Below, in pieces: positions 15,868 through 24,433 of a DNA stretch of 64,000 nt. The position numbers and the translations under genes are program-made. Source of the stretch: Amycolatopsis suaedae. Lineage in GTDB: Bacteria; Actinomycetota; Actinomycetes; Mycobacteriales; Pseudonocardiaceae. The notes beneath the pieces were generated by a model. It was given only the letters and a program-made list of their open reading frames with translations, was not told where the DNA came from and made no database searches. Where the stretch lies: the NCBI RefSeq assembly GCF_004214935.1, contig NZ_SFCC01000019.1:92521-156520 (forward strand), given 5' to 3'. The first letter of the stretch is position 1. Each line of letters opens with the position of its first letter.

Positions 15868-17082
15868 TCAGAGGAAGACCGGCACGCTCTCCACACCGCC
15901 CGCGAGCCTGTCCGTGCGCACCGCGATGTCGTCGACGTCGACGGCCAGCCGCATGGTGGGGAACCGGCGGAACAGCGCCGGGAACACGGTCCGCAGCTCG
16001 ATGCGGGCGAGGTTGGCGCCGATGCACACGTGGGCGCCGTGCCCGAACGCGACGTGGACGTTCGGCGAGCGGGTGGGATCGAACTCGTCCGGCGCGGGGA
16101 ACACCGACTCGTCGCGGTTGGCCGCGTCGCTGGACACGAGCACGGCGTCGCCACGCGCGATGCGGACCCCGCCGATCTCGACGTCCTCGTGCGCGTACCG
16201 CAGCAGCCCGCCGGTGCCGCTGGTGGCCGACAGCCGCAGGATCTCCTCGACGGTCCGCTGCACCTGACCGTCCGGGTCGGCGACGAACCGGTCGCGCCTG
16301 CTCAGGTCGCTGAGCAGGAACAACACGCCGAGCGCGATCCGGGTCGACGTGGTCTCGTGGCCGGCGAACAGCAGACCCGCGGCCTGGCGGGCCAGGTCCT
16401 CGTCGGTGAACGTCGGGTCCTCGGCCTGCACGGCCACCATGTCGGAGATGACGTCGTCCTGCGGATCCTTTCGCTTGGCCGCCGCCAGCGACGCCGTGTA
16501 GGCCATGAACTCCCGCATCGCCGCCTGAGCGTCCTCCCTGCCGTCGAGCACCGCGATGCGTTCGGACAGCGTCCGGAAGTGGGCACGGTCGGCGAACGGG
16601 ACGCCGAGCAACTCGCAGATCACCAGCACCGGCAGCGGGAACGCGAGCAGCTCGGTCAGGTCGACCGGACGGCCGGGGTTCGCGTCCTGCGCCGCGCGCA
16701 TGTCGTCGAGGCAGCGGCTGGTGAGGTCGGCGATGTGGTCGCTGAGCGCACGCATCCGCGGAGCGGAGAACGCGGGCGCGAGCATGCGGCGCATCCGCTT
16801 GTGCTCGTGTTCCTCGGTGTCGTAGTTGCCGCTGGGGCCGTCCTGCAACGCGGCGTGCGAGATGCGGGACGCACGCTCCGGCTCCGGGTGGGAACGCCCG
16901 AACCGGTTGTCCCGGAAGACTTCCTTGACGTGCTCGTAGGACGTCACCAGCCACGCTGGGTCACCGGCCGGCGTGACGACCCTGGTCAGCGGGGACCGGC
17001 TGCGCAGCCTGGCGTACAGCGGCGCGATCTCCAGCGCGTTGCGCCGGTCGAAGGGCAGCCGCGGGTTCTCGGTGGTGGTCAT
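15868..17082 (-). CDS. Cytochrome P450 (bacterial class I)
   Basis: 404 residues with all P450 signatures: I-helix AGHETTS (240-246), ExxR in EEILR (280-283), and heme loop FGHGAHVCIG with the axial Cys353. The size and motifs fit soluble actinomycete P450s of the CYP105/107 kind, which take electrons from ferredoxin and hydroxylate small molecules. No ferredoxin or biosynthetic cluster is adjacent. The start ATG overlaps the stop of the PadR gene by 4 bp (ATGA), so the P450 is co-transcribed with, and probably repressed by, that regulator. Substrate unknown; xenobiotic or secondary-metabolite oxidation is likely. Confidence 0.92.
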   Translation of the reverse strand: MTTTENPRLPFDRRNALEIAPLYARLRSRSPLTRVVTPAGDPAWLVTSYEHVKEVFRDNRFGRSHPEPERASRISHAALQDGPSGNYDTEEHEHKRMRRMLAPAFSAPRMRALSDHIADLTSRCLDDMRAAQDANPGRPVDLTELLAFPLPVLVICELLGVPFADRAHFRTLSERIAVLDGREDAQAAMREFMAYTASLAAAKRKDPQDDVISDMVAVQAEDPTFTDEDLARQAAGLLFAGHETTSTRIALGVLFLLSDLSRRDRFVADPDGQVQRTVEEILRLSATSGTGGLLRYAHEDVEIGGVRIARGDAVLVSSDAANRDESVFPAPDEFDPTRSPNVHVAFGHGAHVCIGANLARIELRTVFPALFRRFPTMRLAVDVDDIAVRTDRLAGGVESVPVFL

Positions 17083-17600
17083 CGGTCCTCCTCGCTACTG
17101 GTCGAGCGCAGGGTGTCCAGCCACGCCCGTTCCTCGGTGAGCCTGCGGCCGACCTCGGCCAGCACGGTGCGGGTCCACGGATCCGCCTGCGCCGCCGCGA
17201 GTTTGCTGAGCCGCTCGCGCTCGGCCGTGATGACGCGGTCACGCGTGTCGAGCACCGCGCGGCGTTCGTCCTCGTCGAGCCTGCTGAAGTTGCCCACCCT
17301 GGCCAGGAACTCCGTGTCGTTGAGCGCAAGTTCCTCGGGGAAGTCGGTGAGCTGGTCGTGCAGCAGTTCCCTGCCGACGTCGGTGATCGAGTACACGTGC
17401 CGGGGCGGCTTGCTCTGCTGGTCCTCCGCGTCGCGGAGCACCGCGCCGGCGTCGACGAACCGCCGCAGCGTCGGGTACAGCGAGTTGTTCGACAGCATGC
17501 GGCCCGTCGACGCCTCCACCGCCTTGCGCAGCTCGTAGCCGTGCAACGGGCCCTCGGCGAGCCGGGACAGCAGGAGGATCTCGATCCACACATGTGTCAC
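17079..17600 (-). CDS. PadR-family transcriptional regulator
   Basis: 173 residues from GTG 17600, or about 170 from the in-frame GTG at 17591, whose product would begin with the typical PadR opening WIEILLLSRLAEGPLHGYEL. The N-terminal winged helix (SNNSLYPTLRRFVDAG, RHVYSITDVG) is followed by a C-terminal dimerisation helix bundle (about 90-173). PadR proteins repress detoxification genes and are released by small ligands. A 28-bp palindrome covers the start region, so autoregulation of the padR-P450 operon is likely. Confidence 0.9.
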   Translation of the reverse strand: MTHVWIEILLLSRLAEGPLHGYELRKAVEASTGRMLSNNSLYPTLRRFVDAGAVLRDAEDQQSKPPRHVYSITDVGRELLHDQLTDFPEELALNDTEFLARVGNFSRLDEDERRAVLDTRDRVITAERERLSKLAAAQADPWTRTVLAEVGRRLTEERAWLDTLRSTSSEEDR

Positions 17601-17622
17601 GGTAACCTAGGTTAGCGTGACA
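17595..17622. promoter_or_regulatory. 28-bp palindromic operator over the padR start
   Basis: TGTCACG, then TAACCTAGGTTA, then CGTGACA form a palindrome broken only by one G/G pair on each side of the inner 12-mer. It overlaps the upstream GTG start of the PadR gene. On the minus strand TAGGTT inside it could serve as the -10, so bound repressor would block the promoter directly. Confidence 0.75.
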
Positions 17623-17643
17623 TGCCAACAACACTGAGTGACG

Positions 17644-19161
17644 TCAGAGGAAGCTGACGTTCTGGGCCAGCGTGAGCGTGCTGGAGTAGTTGACCGTGTT
17701 GGTCGCGCGGCGCATGTAGGCGCGCCAGGCGTCCGAGCCGGACTCGCGGCCGCCGCCGGTCTCCTTCTCCCCGCCGAACGCGCCACCGATCTCCGCGCCG
17801 GACGTGCCGATGTTGACGTTGGCGATGCCGCAGTCGGAACCGTCGGCGGCCAGGAACCGCTCGGCCTCCTGCTGGTCGCGGGTGAACACCGCCGACGACA
17901 ACCCCTGCGGGACGTCGTTGTGCAGCGCGATGGCCTCGTCGAACGTGTCGTAGGTCAGCACGTACAGGATCGGCGCGAACGTCTCCTCCCGCACGATCGC
18001 GGTCTGGCCGGGCATGCGCACGATGGCCGGTTCGGCGTAGGCGCCCGCGCCGGTGTCCAGCAGGCCGCCGCCGGCGAGGACCTCGCCGCCCTCGGCCTGG
18101 GCCTGGGCGATGGCCTCGCGCATGCGCTTGGCCGCGTTCGCCGAGATGAGCGGGCCGACCAGCGTGGTGTCGTCGAAGGGGTCGCCGATCGGCAGCCTGC
18201 GGTACGCGGTGACCAGCGAGTCGAGCAGCTTCCCGGCGACGTCGCGGTGGACGATGAGCCGCCGCAGCGTGGTGCAGCGCTGCCCGGCGGTCCCCGCGGC
18301 GGCGAACACGATGCCCTGCAGTGCCAGGTCGAGGTCGGCCGACGGGGCGACGATGGCGGCGTTGTTGCCGCCCAGCTCCAGCAGGCAGCGCCCGAACCGC
18401 CCGGCCACGCGCGGCCCGACCTCGCGGCCCATCCGGGTGGAACCCGTCGCGCTGATCAACGCCACCCGCGGATCGTCGACGAGTTGCTCGCCGACGGCCC
18501 GGTCGGCGAGCAGCAGACGGTGCACGTCGTTCGGCGCACCGGTCGCGGCGATCGCGCGGTCCAGTAGGTGGCTCGCGGCCAGCGAGATGAGCGGCGTCAG
18601 CTCGGACGGCTTCCACACCACGGTGTCCCCGCATACCAGCGCGATCGCGGTGTTCCACGACCAGACGGCCGCGGGGAAGTTGAACGCGGAGATGACGCCG
18701 ACGACCCCGAGCGGATGCCAGGTCTCGGCGAGCCGGTGGCCGGGGCGTTCGGACGCGATGGTGCGGCCGTAGAGCTGCCGGGACTGACCGACGGCGAAGT
18801 CACAGATGTCGATCATCTCCTGGACCTCGCCGAGCGCCTCGGAGCGGATCTTCCCCGCCTCGATGGTGACCAGGTCCGCGAGGTCGGACTTGTGCTCCCG
18901 CAACAGTTCGCCGAACACCCGGACCAGCTCGCCACGGACCGGCGCCGGTGTGGTCCGCCAGGTGCCGAACGCCTCCGCCGCGGCCGCGATCGCCGCTTCC
19001 GCGTCGGCGGACGTGCTGGCACGCAACGGGAAGAGGTCCTCACCGGTGATCGGGGTACGTGCCCGGACGCCGTCACCGTCCGGCAGCGTCACCCCGACGC
19101 GGTCGAGCGCGGTGCGGGCGCGGTCACGCAGTTCCTGGGTGGTCGGCAGGGTGACGGTCAT
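17644..19161 (-). CDS. ALDH7-type aldehyde dehydrogenase (piperideine-6-carboxylate / aminoadipate semialdehyde DH)
   Basis: 505 residues. The catalytic Cys296 lies in AGQRCTTLRRL, the pattern of antiquitin (ALDH7) enzymes, and the general base Glu is in LLELGGNNA. The NAD-binding region is seen in ISAFNFPAAVW and GSTRMG. Known members oxidise alpha-aminoadipate semialdehyde, the open form of piperideine-6-carboxylate, to aminoadipate in lysine and pipecolate catabolism. It follows an FAD amine oxidase gene by about 24 bases on the same strand, as AmaB follows AmaA in Pseudomonas. ATG start after GAGAGGACACC. Confidence 0.85.
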   Translation of the reverse strand: MTVTLPTTQELRDRARTALDRVGVTLPDGDGVRARTPITGEDLFPLRASTSADAEAAIAAAAEAFGTWRTTPAPVRGELVRVFGELLREHKSDLADLVTIEAGKIRSEALGEVQEMIDICDFAVGQSRQLYGRTIASERPGHRLAETWHPLGVVGVISAFNFPAAVWSWNTAIALVCGDTVVWKPSELTPLISLAASHLLDRAIAATGAPNDVHRLLLADRAVGEQLVDDPRVALISATGSTRMGREVGPRVAGRFGRCLLELGGNNAAIVAPSADLDLALQGIVFAAAGTAGQRCTTLRRLIVHRDVAGKLLDSLVTAYRRLPIGDPFDDTTLVGPLISANAAKRMREAIAQAQAEGGEVLAGGGLLDTGAGAYAEPAIVRMPGQTAIVREETFAPILYVLTYDTFDEAIALHNDVPQGLSSAVFTRDQQEAERFLAADGSDCGIANVNIGTSGAEIGGAFGGEKETGGGRESGSDAWRAYMRRATNTVNYSSTLTLAQNVSFL

Positions 19162-19185
19162 GGTGTCCTCTCGGCTTGTGGTTTC

Positions 19186-20319
19186 TCAGACGATGTGGGC
19201 TTCCGGGCGCCCCGCCGAGGTGGCGAACCGCTCGGCGGACAGCGGGCCGACGTCGACCACCGGTGGCCTGCCCAGGTACAGGTCGCGCACGACCTCGCCG
19301 ACCGCGGGAGCCTGCAGGAACCCGTGGCCGGAGAACCCGGTGGCGTACAGGAAGTCCCCGGTACGGCCGATGAGCGCGTTGTGGTCGGGAGTCACCTCGT
19401 AGAGGCCGGCCCAGCCGTCGCGCAGCCCGACGTCGAGCAGGCCCGGAGCCCTGGTCCCGATGGCCGCGCCCAGCCGGGGCAGCCAGTCGTCGGTGTAGCG
19501 CAGGTCGAACCCGGGCTCCTGATCGGGATCGGACATGCCCAGCAGCAGGCCGCGACCTTCCCGGTGGAAGTAGAACGACGTCCCGAAGTCGATGGTGAAC
19601 GGCACGGCCGGTGGCAGCTCCGGCATGGGTTCGGTGAAGATGATCTGCCGTTTCACCGGCGTCACCGGCAGGTCGACGCCGGCCAGCTCACCGACGGCAC
19701 GCGACCATGCCCCGGCGGCACACACCACGGCACCCGCCCGGATCGTGCCACGGTCGGTGATGACGCTGCCCGCGTCGAAACCGGTGACCTCGACCCCGCT
19801 GAACAGCCGCGCACCGTGCCGTCGCGCCCCGGTGGCGTAGCCGAGGACGACGGACTCCGGCGAGCAGTGTCCGTCGCCGGGGGAGAAGGCCGCCGCGAGC
19901 ACCCCCTCGGTGTCCACGAGCGGCGAGAGCCGCTTCGCCTCGGCGGCGTCGATCATGCGGCTGGTGACGCCGAGTTCGTTCTGCAGCGCGACGTCGGCCT
20001 CGAACGCGGCGACGTCCTCCGGCGTGGTGAGCAGGAACAGGTAGCCGACCCGGTGCAGGTCGATCTCCTGCCCGGGATGCTCGGGGAAGCGGGCGAACGC
20101 GGCGAGGCTGCGGGCGCCGAGTTCGATGTTGATCCGGTCGGAGAACTGGGCGCGTACCCCGCCCGCGGCCTTGCAGGTCGACCCGGCGCCGAACTCGCCC
20201 CTGTCCAGCAGGACCACGTCGCGGATACCGGCCTCGGCCAGGTGGAACGCGATGCTGGTGCCGATCGCGCCGCCGCCGATGACGACGACCTCGGCTCCGG
20301 CGGGCAGCGTGTTGGTCAT
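19186..20319 (-). CDS. FAD-dependent amine oxidase (DAO/SoxB family), possible L-pipecolate oxidase
   Basis: 377 residues from ATG 20317-20319; an in-frame ATG at 20355 would add MDVNGPDRDHVP and cannot be excluded. Dinucleotide-binding motif VVVIGGGAIGTSIAFHLAEAG is at residues about 8-30, followed by the FAD contact GEFGAGSTCKAAGG. The C-terminus has GFSGHGFLQAPAVG, typical of sarcosine and glycine oxidase relatives. These enzymes oxidise secondary or primary amines to imines. The neighbour downstream is an ALDH7 dehydrogenase, so oxidation of L-pipecolate to piperideine-6-carboxylate is the best guess; sarcosine or proline analogues are alternatives. Confidence 0.78.
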   Translation of the reverse strand: MTNTLPAGAEVVVIGGGAIGTSIAFHLAEAGIRDVVLLDRGEFGAGSTCKAAGGVRAQFSDRINIELGARSLAAFARFPEHPGQEIDLHRVGYLFLLTTPEDVAAFEADVALQNELGVTSRMIDAAEAKRLSPLVDTEGVLAAAFSPGDGHCSPESVVLGYATGARRHGARLFSGVEVTGFDAGSVITDRGTIRAGAVVCAAGAWSRAVGELAGVDLPVTPVKRQIIFTEPMPELPPAVPFTIDFGTSFYFHREGRGLLLGMSDPDQEPGFDLRYTDDWLPRLGAAIGTRAPGLLDVGLRDGWAGLYEVTPDHNALIGRTGDFLYATGFSGHGFLQAPAVGEVVRDLYLGRPPVVDVGPLSAERFATSAGRPEAHIV

Positions 20320-20416
20320 GGGCACATGGTCCCGGTCGGGACCGTTGACGTCCATTCCCGATCGGTGGGCTCGACCGTGCGGAATCCTCGACGATGCCGA
20401 GGGGGTCCGACGACGG

Positions 20417-21649
20417 TCAGTCCCTTCCCGGCTCGATTCCGGCGTCGATTCCCGCGTTCTCGTATTCCTTGACCAGCTCCATGTAGTTGCCGCAGACGCT
20501 TGCTCTGTCGCACAGGAAATGACTGTCGACGATCACGACGCCGACTTCACTGGGGGATTTCGGGATGGGCGAGCCTTGGCTGGTCTCCTGTATGAGCTTG
20601 CTCAGCTTGCGTTCGGTGTCCTGGGCGATCCCGTTTTGGTTGTTCACGTCGATCATGTCGAATAGTTCGTTGCCGGCCCGGTCGAAAGCGTCGATCAGTG
20701 GGTTCACAATTTCGAACCAGTGGGCGCGATTGGCGCTCCCCAGGCCCGGTGGTGCGCGTAGCCAGTCAGCTCGTTCCACTTCGACCGAACCCTGGAATTC
20801 CTCGATTATTTCACCGGCAATCAGTGAAGTGATTGTACCGACGATTGTGGCGCCGACGGCCCCTGTGGTCGCGGTGAGCGGCAGGGCGAGCAGGCTGCCG
20901 AGCACCGCGTTGGCGATATCCCATCCGGAGATGTCGATGGCCAGCCCGCCTTCGTCGATCGCGGCGAATATCTCGGTCGTGCGCTGCATCAACGACTTGA
21001 CTTTGTTCCTGCTGCCCTCGAAGCACCCTCGGTAACGGCCCAGTGCCTCGGCGAGCAGGATGGCTTGGTTCTCGAGTCGCTCCGCGTGTATGACGATGCT
21101 TCGCTGGTAATACAGGCAGGTGGCGTGACGTGGATCTTCCCCGCCCAGCCCCGGTATGACCTCCATGGCCGCACGAAACTTGCAGAAACTCATGTCATGG
21201 TCGTACAGAAGCGATTTACCGCTTGATATTCGCAGGTGTGACTTGCACAGTTCGCCGTCGGTCAATGCGCGAAATGCGTCGCCCATCGTGCTGTGTTCAT
21301 GCCACAACATGCCGCAAAACGCGTGTATGGCGTGAAACAGCGATGGAACCTTCAGGTCCTGGAGGACAGAGCGTAGTTCCCATCTCGCCGCTTCGCCATG
21401 GGTTTGAGAGATGTTGTGGAAGTGATCCAGTTCTGCCTCGTTGCGTTTTCTGGTTGAATCGTAGTAGAAGCCACAACCTTCCTGGCCGCCGCATACGTAA
21501 CGACGAGGTCCGTCATGGTCGCTCGGGTTGAGAAGATAGTTGATCCAGCACGCGAAGTCGTGGACAGTGTTCCGGACATCCTTGTCAATGTATTCACTGT
21601 CCCACCCCGGGACCGGTTTGTCGGTGTACGGGGCCGGCGCGCGGGTCAT
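20417..21649 (-). CDS. Hypothetical protein, possible type VII secretion cargo
   Basis: 410 residues that I do not recognise. Visible features: an N-terminal third rich in Cys and His (YVCGGQEGCGFYYDST, then ELDHFHNISQTHGE), a central predicted helical region, and a Gly/Ala hydrophobic stretch of about 45 residues (WDIANAVLGSLLALPLT, then GAVGATIVGTITSLIAGEII) that could insert in a membrane. A polar helical tail follows. Base composition is clearly less G+C-rich than the flanking genes and codon use is relaxed, suggesting acquisition. It starts three bases after the stop of the small upstream gene. A secreted effector or toxin is a guess from context only. Confidence 0.65.
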   Translation of the reverse strand: MTRAPAPYTDKPVPGWDSEYIDKDVRNTVHDFACWINYLLNPSDHDGPRRYVCGGQEGCGFYYDSTRKRNEAELDHFHNISQTHGEAARWELRSVLQDLKVPSLFHAIHAFCGMLWHEHSTMGDAFRALTDGELCKSHLRISSGKSLLYDHDMSFCKFRAAMEVIPGLGGEDPRHATCLYYQRSIVIHAERLENQAILLAEALGRYRGCFEGSRNKVKSLMQRTTEIFAAIDEGGLAIDISGWDIANAVLGSLLALPLTATTGAVGATIVGTITSLIAGEIIEEFQGSVEVERADWLRAPPGLGSANRAHWFEIVNPLIDAFDRAGNELFDMIDVNNQNGIAQDTERKLSKLIQETSQGSPIPKSPSEVGVVIVDSHFLCDRASVCGNYMELVKEYENAGIDAGIEPGRD

Positions 21650-21652
21650 CGG

Positions 21653-22027
21653 TCACCGTCCGCCAAGGACTTTGCGATGGTCGCAAGTTTGCTCGCACCT
21701 TTCCTCGTCCGCGGCTCGCAAGTTGTTCGCGAACTGGGCGAGTCCGTTGAGGTAGCGATCGAACGAGTCAACGAGTTCTTTCTGCTCGGCCATTTGTTCC
21801 GCGATTTTGCCGGCCAGCCACGCCAGGAACTGTCGACTGGCGTCAGGGAGCCGACCGGTTCCACCGTTGCCGCCGAACCACTGGTCATCGGGGCTGCTGA
21901 CGAGTTTGTGTGCGGCCCCGTAGCTGCCAAGCTGGTCGCTGAATCCATCAAGCGTGCTGGACTTGTGGTCCTGAATCCCCTTGAGCAGTTCTTCTGGGTT
22001 GACGTGAATATTGACCCGGTTCGACAT
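21653..22027 (-). CDS. Small ESX/WXG100-like protein
   Basis: 124 residues, predicted almost entirely helical. It begins MSNRVNIHVNPEELLKGIQD and has a turn region with DDQWFGGNGGTG, then a long helix (FLAWLAGKIAEQMAEQKELV, then FDRYLNGLAQFANNL). The size, helix-turn-helix build and pairing with a larger downstream protein resemble the small partners of type VII (ESX) substrates. The canonical WXG motif is not exact (QWFGG in the turn). No EccC or other secretion gene is nearby. Lower G+C than the surroundings. Function inferred only. Confidence 0.55.
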   Translation of the reverse strand: MSNRVNIHVNPEELLKGIQDHKSSTLDGFSDQLGSYGAAHKLVSSPDDQWFGGNGGTGRLPDASRQFLAWLAGKIAEQMAEQKELVDSFDRYLNGLAQFANNLRAADEERCEQTCDHRKVLGGR

Positions 22028-22098
22028 GTGGCCCCCCGCTTCGTGTATTGGCGCCGCACGAGGCTAGGCGCTACACATTGAGGGAATCTTGAAGTTGA

Positions 22099-23523
22099 TC
22101 AAGCCTCGGAGAGCCGCAGGTGCCGCAGTGCGCGCTCGGCGGCCTTCGCGCCGCACATGCCGTGTGCGCCCGGCCCCGGCGGGGTCGCCGCCGAGCACAG
22201 GAAGTGGCCAGGCAGCCCGGTGTCGTAGGGCTGCGTCGTGGCCCGCGGGCCGAGCACGAGCTGGCGGACGTCCTTGGCCCCGGTGAGGATGTTGCCGCCG
22301 ACGTAGTTGGCGTTGTACCCGGCGAATCCCTGCGTGGTGCGGGTCGAGGTGCCGACGATCCGGTCCCGGAACCCGGGCGCGAAGCGTTCCAGCTGGGCGA
22401 TGATCGCCTCGGTGGCGTCGCCGGTGTAGCCGTGCGGGACGTGCGCGTACGTCCACACCGGGTGGACCTCGCCAGCCGACCGGCCCGGGTCGGCCAGGTA
22501 CTGCTGCCCGGCCAGCACGAAGGGCCGTTCGGGCATCCGGCCGCGGTGGATCTCCCGTTCGGTGAAGGCGATCTCGGCGAGCGAACCGCCGACGTGCACG
22601 GTCCCCGCCCGCCTGGCCGCCTCCGCCGTCCACGGCACGCCGCCCTCGACGGCGAAGTCGACCTTGAACGCACCGGGGCCGTAGCGGAAGCGCCGGTAGG
22701 CCCGGGCGACCCGGGCGGGCAGGCGGTCGCCGAGGATGTCCGCGACGGCGGTCGGCGTGAGGTCGTACAGCGTCACGTCGGCGGCCGGGAGGTCGCTCGC
22801 CGACCGCACCCGCACGCCGGTCTCCACCGTGCCGCCCAGCTCGGTCAGCAATGCCGCCATGGCGTCGGCGATGCGTTGTGATCCGCCCTCGGCGACCGCC
22901 CAGCCGTACCGGTGCCCCGCGGTGAGGATGCCGAGCCCGATGCTGGAGCTGAACGGTTTCTCCAGCGGATGGAAGGCATGCGCGGCCACGCCGCCGAACA
23001 GTGCCCGTGCCTGCTCGGTGGCGAACAGCCTGGCGACGAGCGTCGCCGGGGCGAGGGCGGGCAGTCCGAACCGCGCCAGCCGCAGAGGGTGGCGCGGAAA
23101 CCGCAGCAGCGGGCCGAGGATGTCCTCGGCGAGCAGGTCGTAACCGGCGGCCGGGTGGCCGAACAGCCGTTCCCAGCGCCGCCCGTCCACACCCAGCCCG
23201 GCGGCGGTTTCGGCGACGGACCGGTGCAGCACGCCCGCGCTGCCGTCGTCGAGCGGGTGGGCGCAGTCGATCTCCGGCAGCCGCCACCGCAGGCCGTACC
23301 GGTCGAGCCCGAGCCCGGCGAGGAACGGCGAGCCGACGGCCATCGGGTGCACGGCCGAGCAGTGGTCGTGCAGCAGCCCCGGGACGATGGCCTCGCCGGA
23401 GCGGGTGCCGCCGCCGATCCGGCCGGCGGCTTCGAGGACGGTCACGCCGACACCGGCCTGCGCCAGCCTGATCGCCGCTGCGAGCCCGTTCGGCCCGCTG
23501 CCGACCACGATCGCGGAGTTCAT
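22099..23523 (-). CDS. FAD-dependent oxidoreductase, phytoene desaturase-like
   Basis: 474 residues from ATG 23521-23523. The N-terminal motif AIVVGSGPNGLAAAIRLAQAGVG binds FAD, followed by VLEAAGRIGGGTRS as in the CrtI/carotene desaturase and RetSat group. The C-terminus ends in the family motif GPGAHGMCGAKAAERAL. No other carotenoid gene is adjacent, so a desaturase or related redox role on some hydrophobic substrate is the most that can be said. TACCGT lies seven bases before the ATG with no clear ribosome site, suggesting a leaderless message. Confidence 0.82.
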   Translation of the reverse strand: MNSAIVVGSGPNGLAAAIRLAQAGVGVTVLEAAGRIGGGTRSGEAIVPGLLHDHCSAVHPMAVGSPFLAGLGLDRYGLRWRLPEIDCAHPLDDGSAGVLHRSVAETAAGLGVDGRRWERLFGHPAAGYDLLAEDILGPLLRFPRHPLRLARFGLPALAPATLVARLFATEQARALFGGVAAHAFHPLEKPFSSSIGLGILTAGHRYGWAVAEGGSQRIADAMAALLTELGGTVETGVRVRSASDLPAADVTLYDLTPTAVADILGDRLPARVARAYRRFRYGPGAFKVDFAVEGGVPWTAEAARRAGTVHVGGSLAEIAFTEREIHRGRMPERPFVLAGQQYLADPGRSAGEVHPVWTYAHVPHGYTGDATEAIIAQLERFAPGFRDRIVGTSTRTTQGFAGYNANYVGGNILTGAKDVRQLVLGPRATTQPYDTGLPGHFLCSAATPPGPGAHGMCGAKAAERALRHLRLSEA

Positions 23524-23561
23524 CGGCCGAACGGTAGCCGCTCGTCCCGGGGCGTGCCCCG

Positions 23562-24368
23562 TCAGGTGATCTCGCCGGCCCTGTCGTTGCGGGCGACCGA
23601 CGACCAGGCGTCGTCGCCGCAGAGCTCGCAGGACGGCCCGAAGAAGACCGGCTTCGCCCGCTGGTCGCCGGTCAGCCAGTACCGCAGCCACGCGGTGACC
23701 GCACCGAGCAGCCGCACCCGCGTGTCCCCGGCCAGGAAATGACCCGCACCGCGTACCTCGCCGAACACGGCGGGGACCTGATCGGCCTGCCCGTAGCGGG
23801 CACGCACGTAGAACGAGGGCACGATGAGGTCGACCTGACCCGCGGCGAAGAACGCGGGACCGTGCAGCGCGCCCACCTGTCCCTGCGGACCTGGCTGGAT
23901 GGGCACCGTGGTGTCGACGATCGGATCGGCCCCCGCCGCGATGGCGCCGCCACCGCCCTGCGAGTGGCCTGCCGCCCCGATCTTCGTCTCGTCGATCCTG
24001 CCGTGGAAGACGCTGCCCGGCCGCTTGTCCTCGTCGATCAGGAACCGGGCACCGGCCAGCATCTCGCGGCCGCTACCCGATTGGGTGGTGTTGGCGGCCG
24101 CCACGACGAACCCCCAGGACGCGATGTGCCGCAGCACGGCGTCGTACGGCTCGGGCGTGGCGCCGGTTCCGTTGCCCCAGATCAGCACCGGCATCGGGCC
24201 GGGCGCGTCGGTGGGGTAGTAGAGCGTGTGGTCGGGCCCGCCCCGCTCGACGGTGACCGCGTGCGGCCCGGCCTGTTCGTAGTGGCGGGCCGGTGCGGCC
24301 GACGCCGGTGCCGGCGCCAGCAGGCCGACGACGAGCGTGGCGGCGACGACCGCTCGGGTGAGTGTCAT
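23562..24368 (-). CDS. Secreted alpha/beta hydrolase (chlorophyllase/cutinase-like esterase)
   Basis: 268 residues. The signal peptide MTLTRAVVAATLVVGLLAPA ends near ASA. The nucleophile elbow is GHSQGGGG, the acid is probably in AAGQVDLIVPS and the base His is in GAGHFLAG; the order and spacing match dienelactone hydrolase, chlorophyllase and PET hydrolase relatives. It probably hydrolyses esters outside the cell. ATG 24366-24368 follows AAGG by six bases. The C-terminus has the cysteine pair CELC. It lies downstream of the protease genes but is separated from them by a strong hairpin. Confidence 0.8.
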   Translation of the reverse strand: MTLTRAVVAATLVVGLLAPAPASAAPARHYEQAGPHAVTVERGGPDHTLYYPTDAPGPMPVLIWGNGTGATPEPYDAVLRHIASWGFVVAAANTTQSGSGREMLAGARFLIDEDKRPGSVFHGRIDETKIGAAGHSQGGGGAIAAGADPIVDTTVPIQPGPQGQVGALHGPAFFAAGQVDLIVPSFYVRARYGQADQVPAVFGEVRGAGHFLAGDTRVRLLGAVTAWLRYWLTGDQRAKPVFFGPSCELCGDDAWSSVARNDRAGEIT

Positions 24369-24387
24369 GAGGTGCCTTTCCATGGGA

Positions 24388-24424
24388 AGCCTGGTGGGCC
24401 GCTGCCCCAGCGGCCCACCAGGCT
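24388..24424. terminator. 16-bp perfect hairpin, terminator of the protease gene
   Basis: AGCCTGGTGGGCCGCT (24388-24403) pairs perfectly with AGCGGCCCACCAGGCT (24409-24424) across a 5-nt loop. It lies just past the stop of the minus-strand subtilisin gene and before the esterase start. Confidence 0.85.
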
Positions 24425-24433
24425 GGAGTGCGG

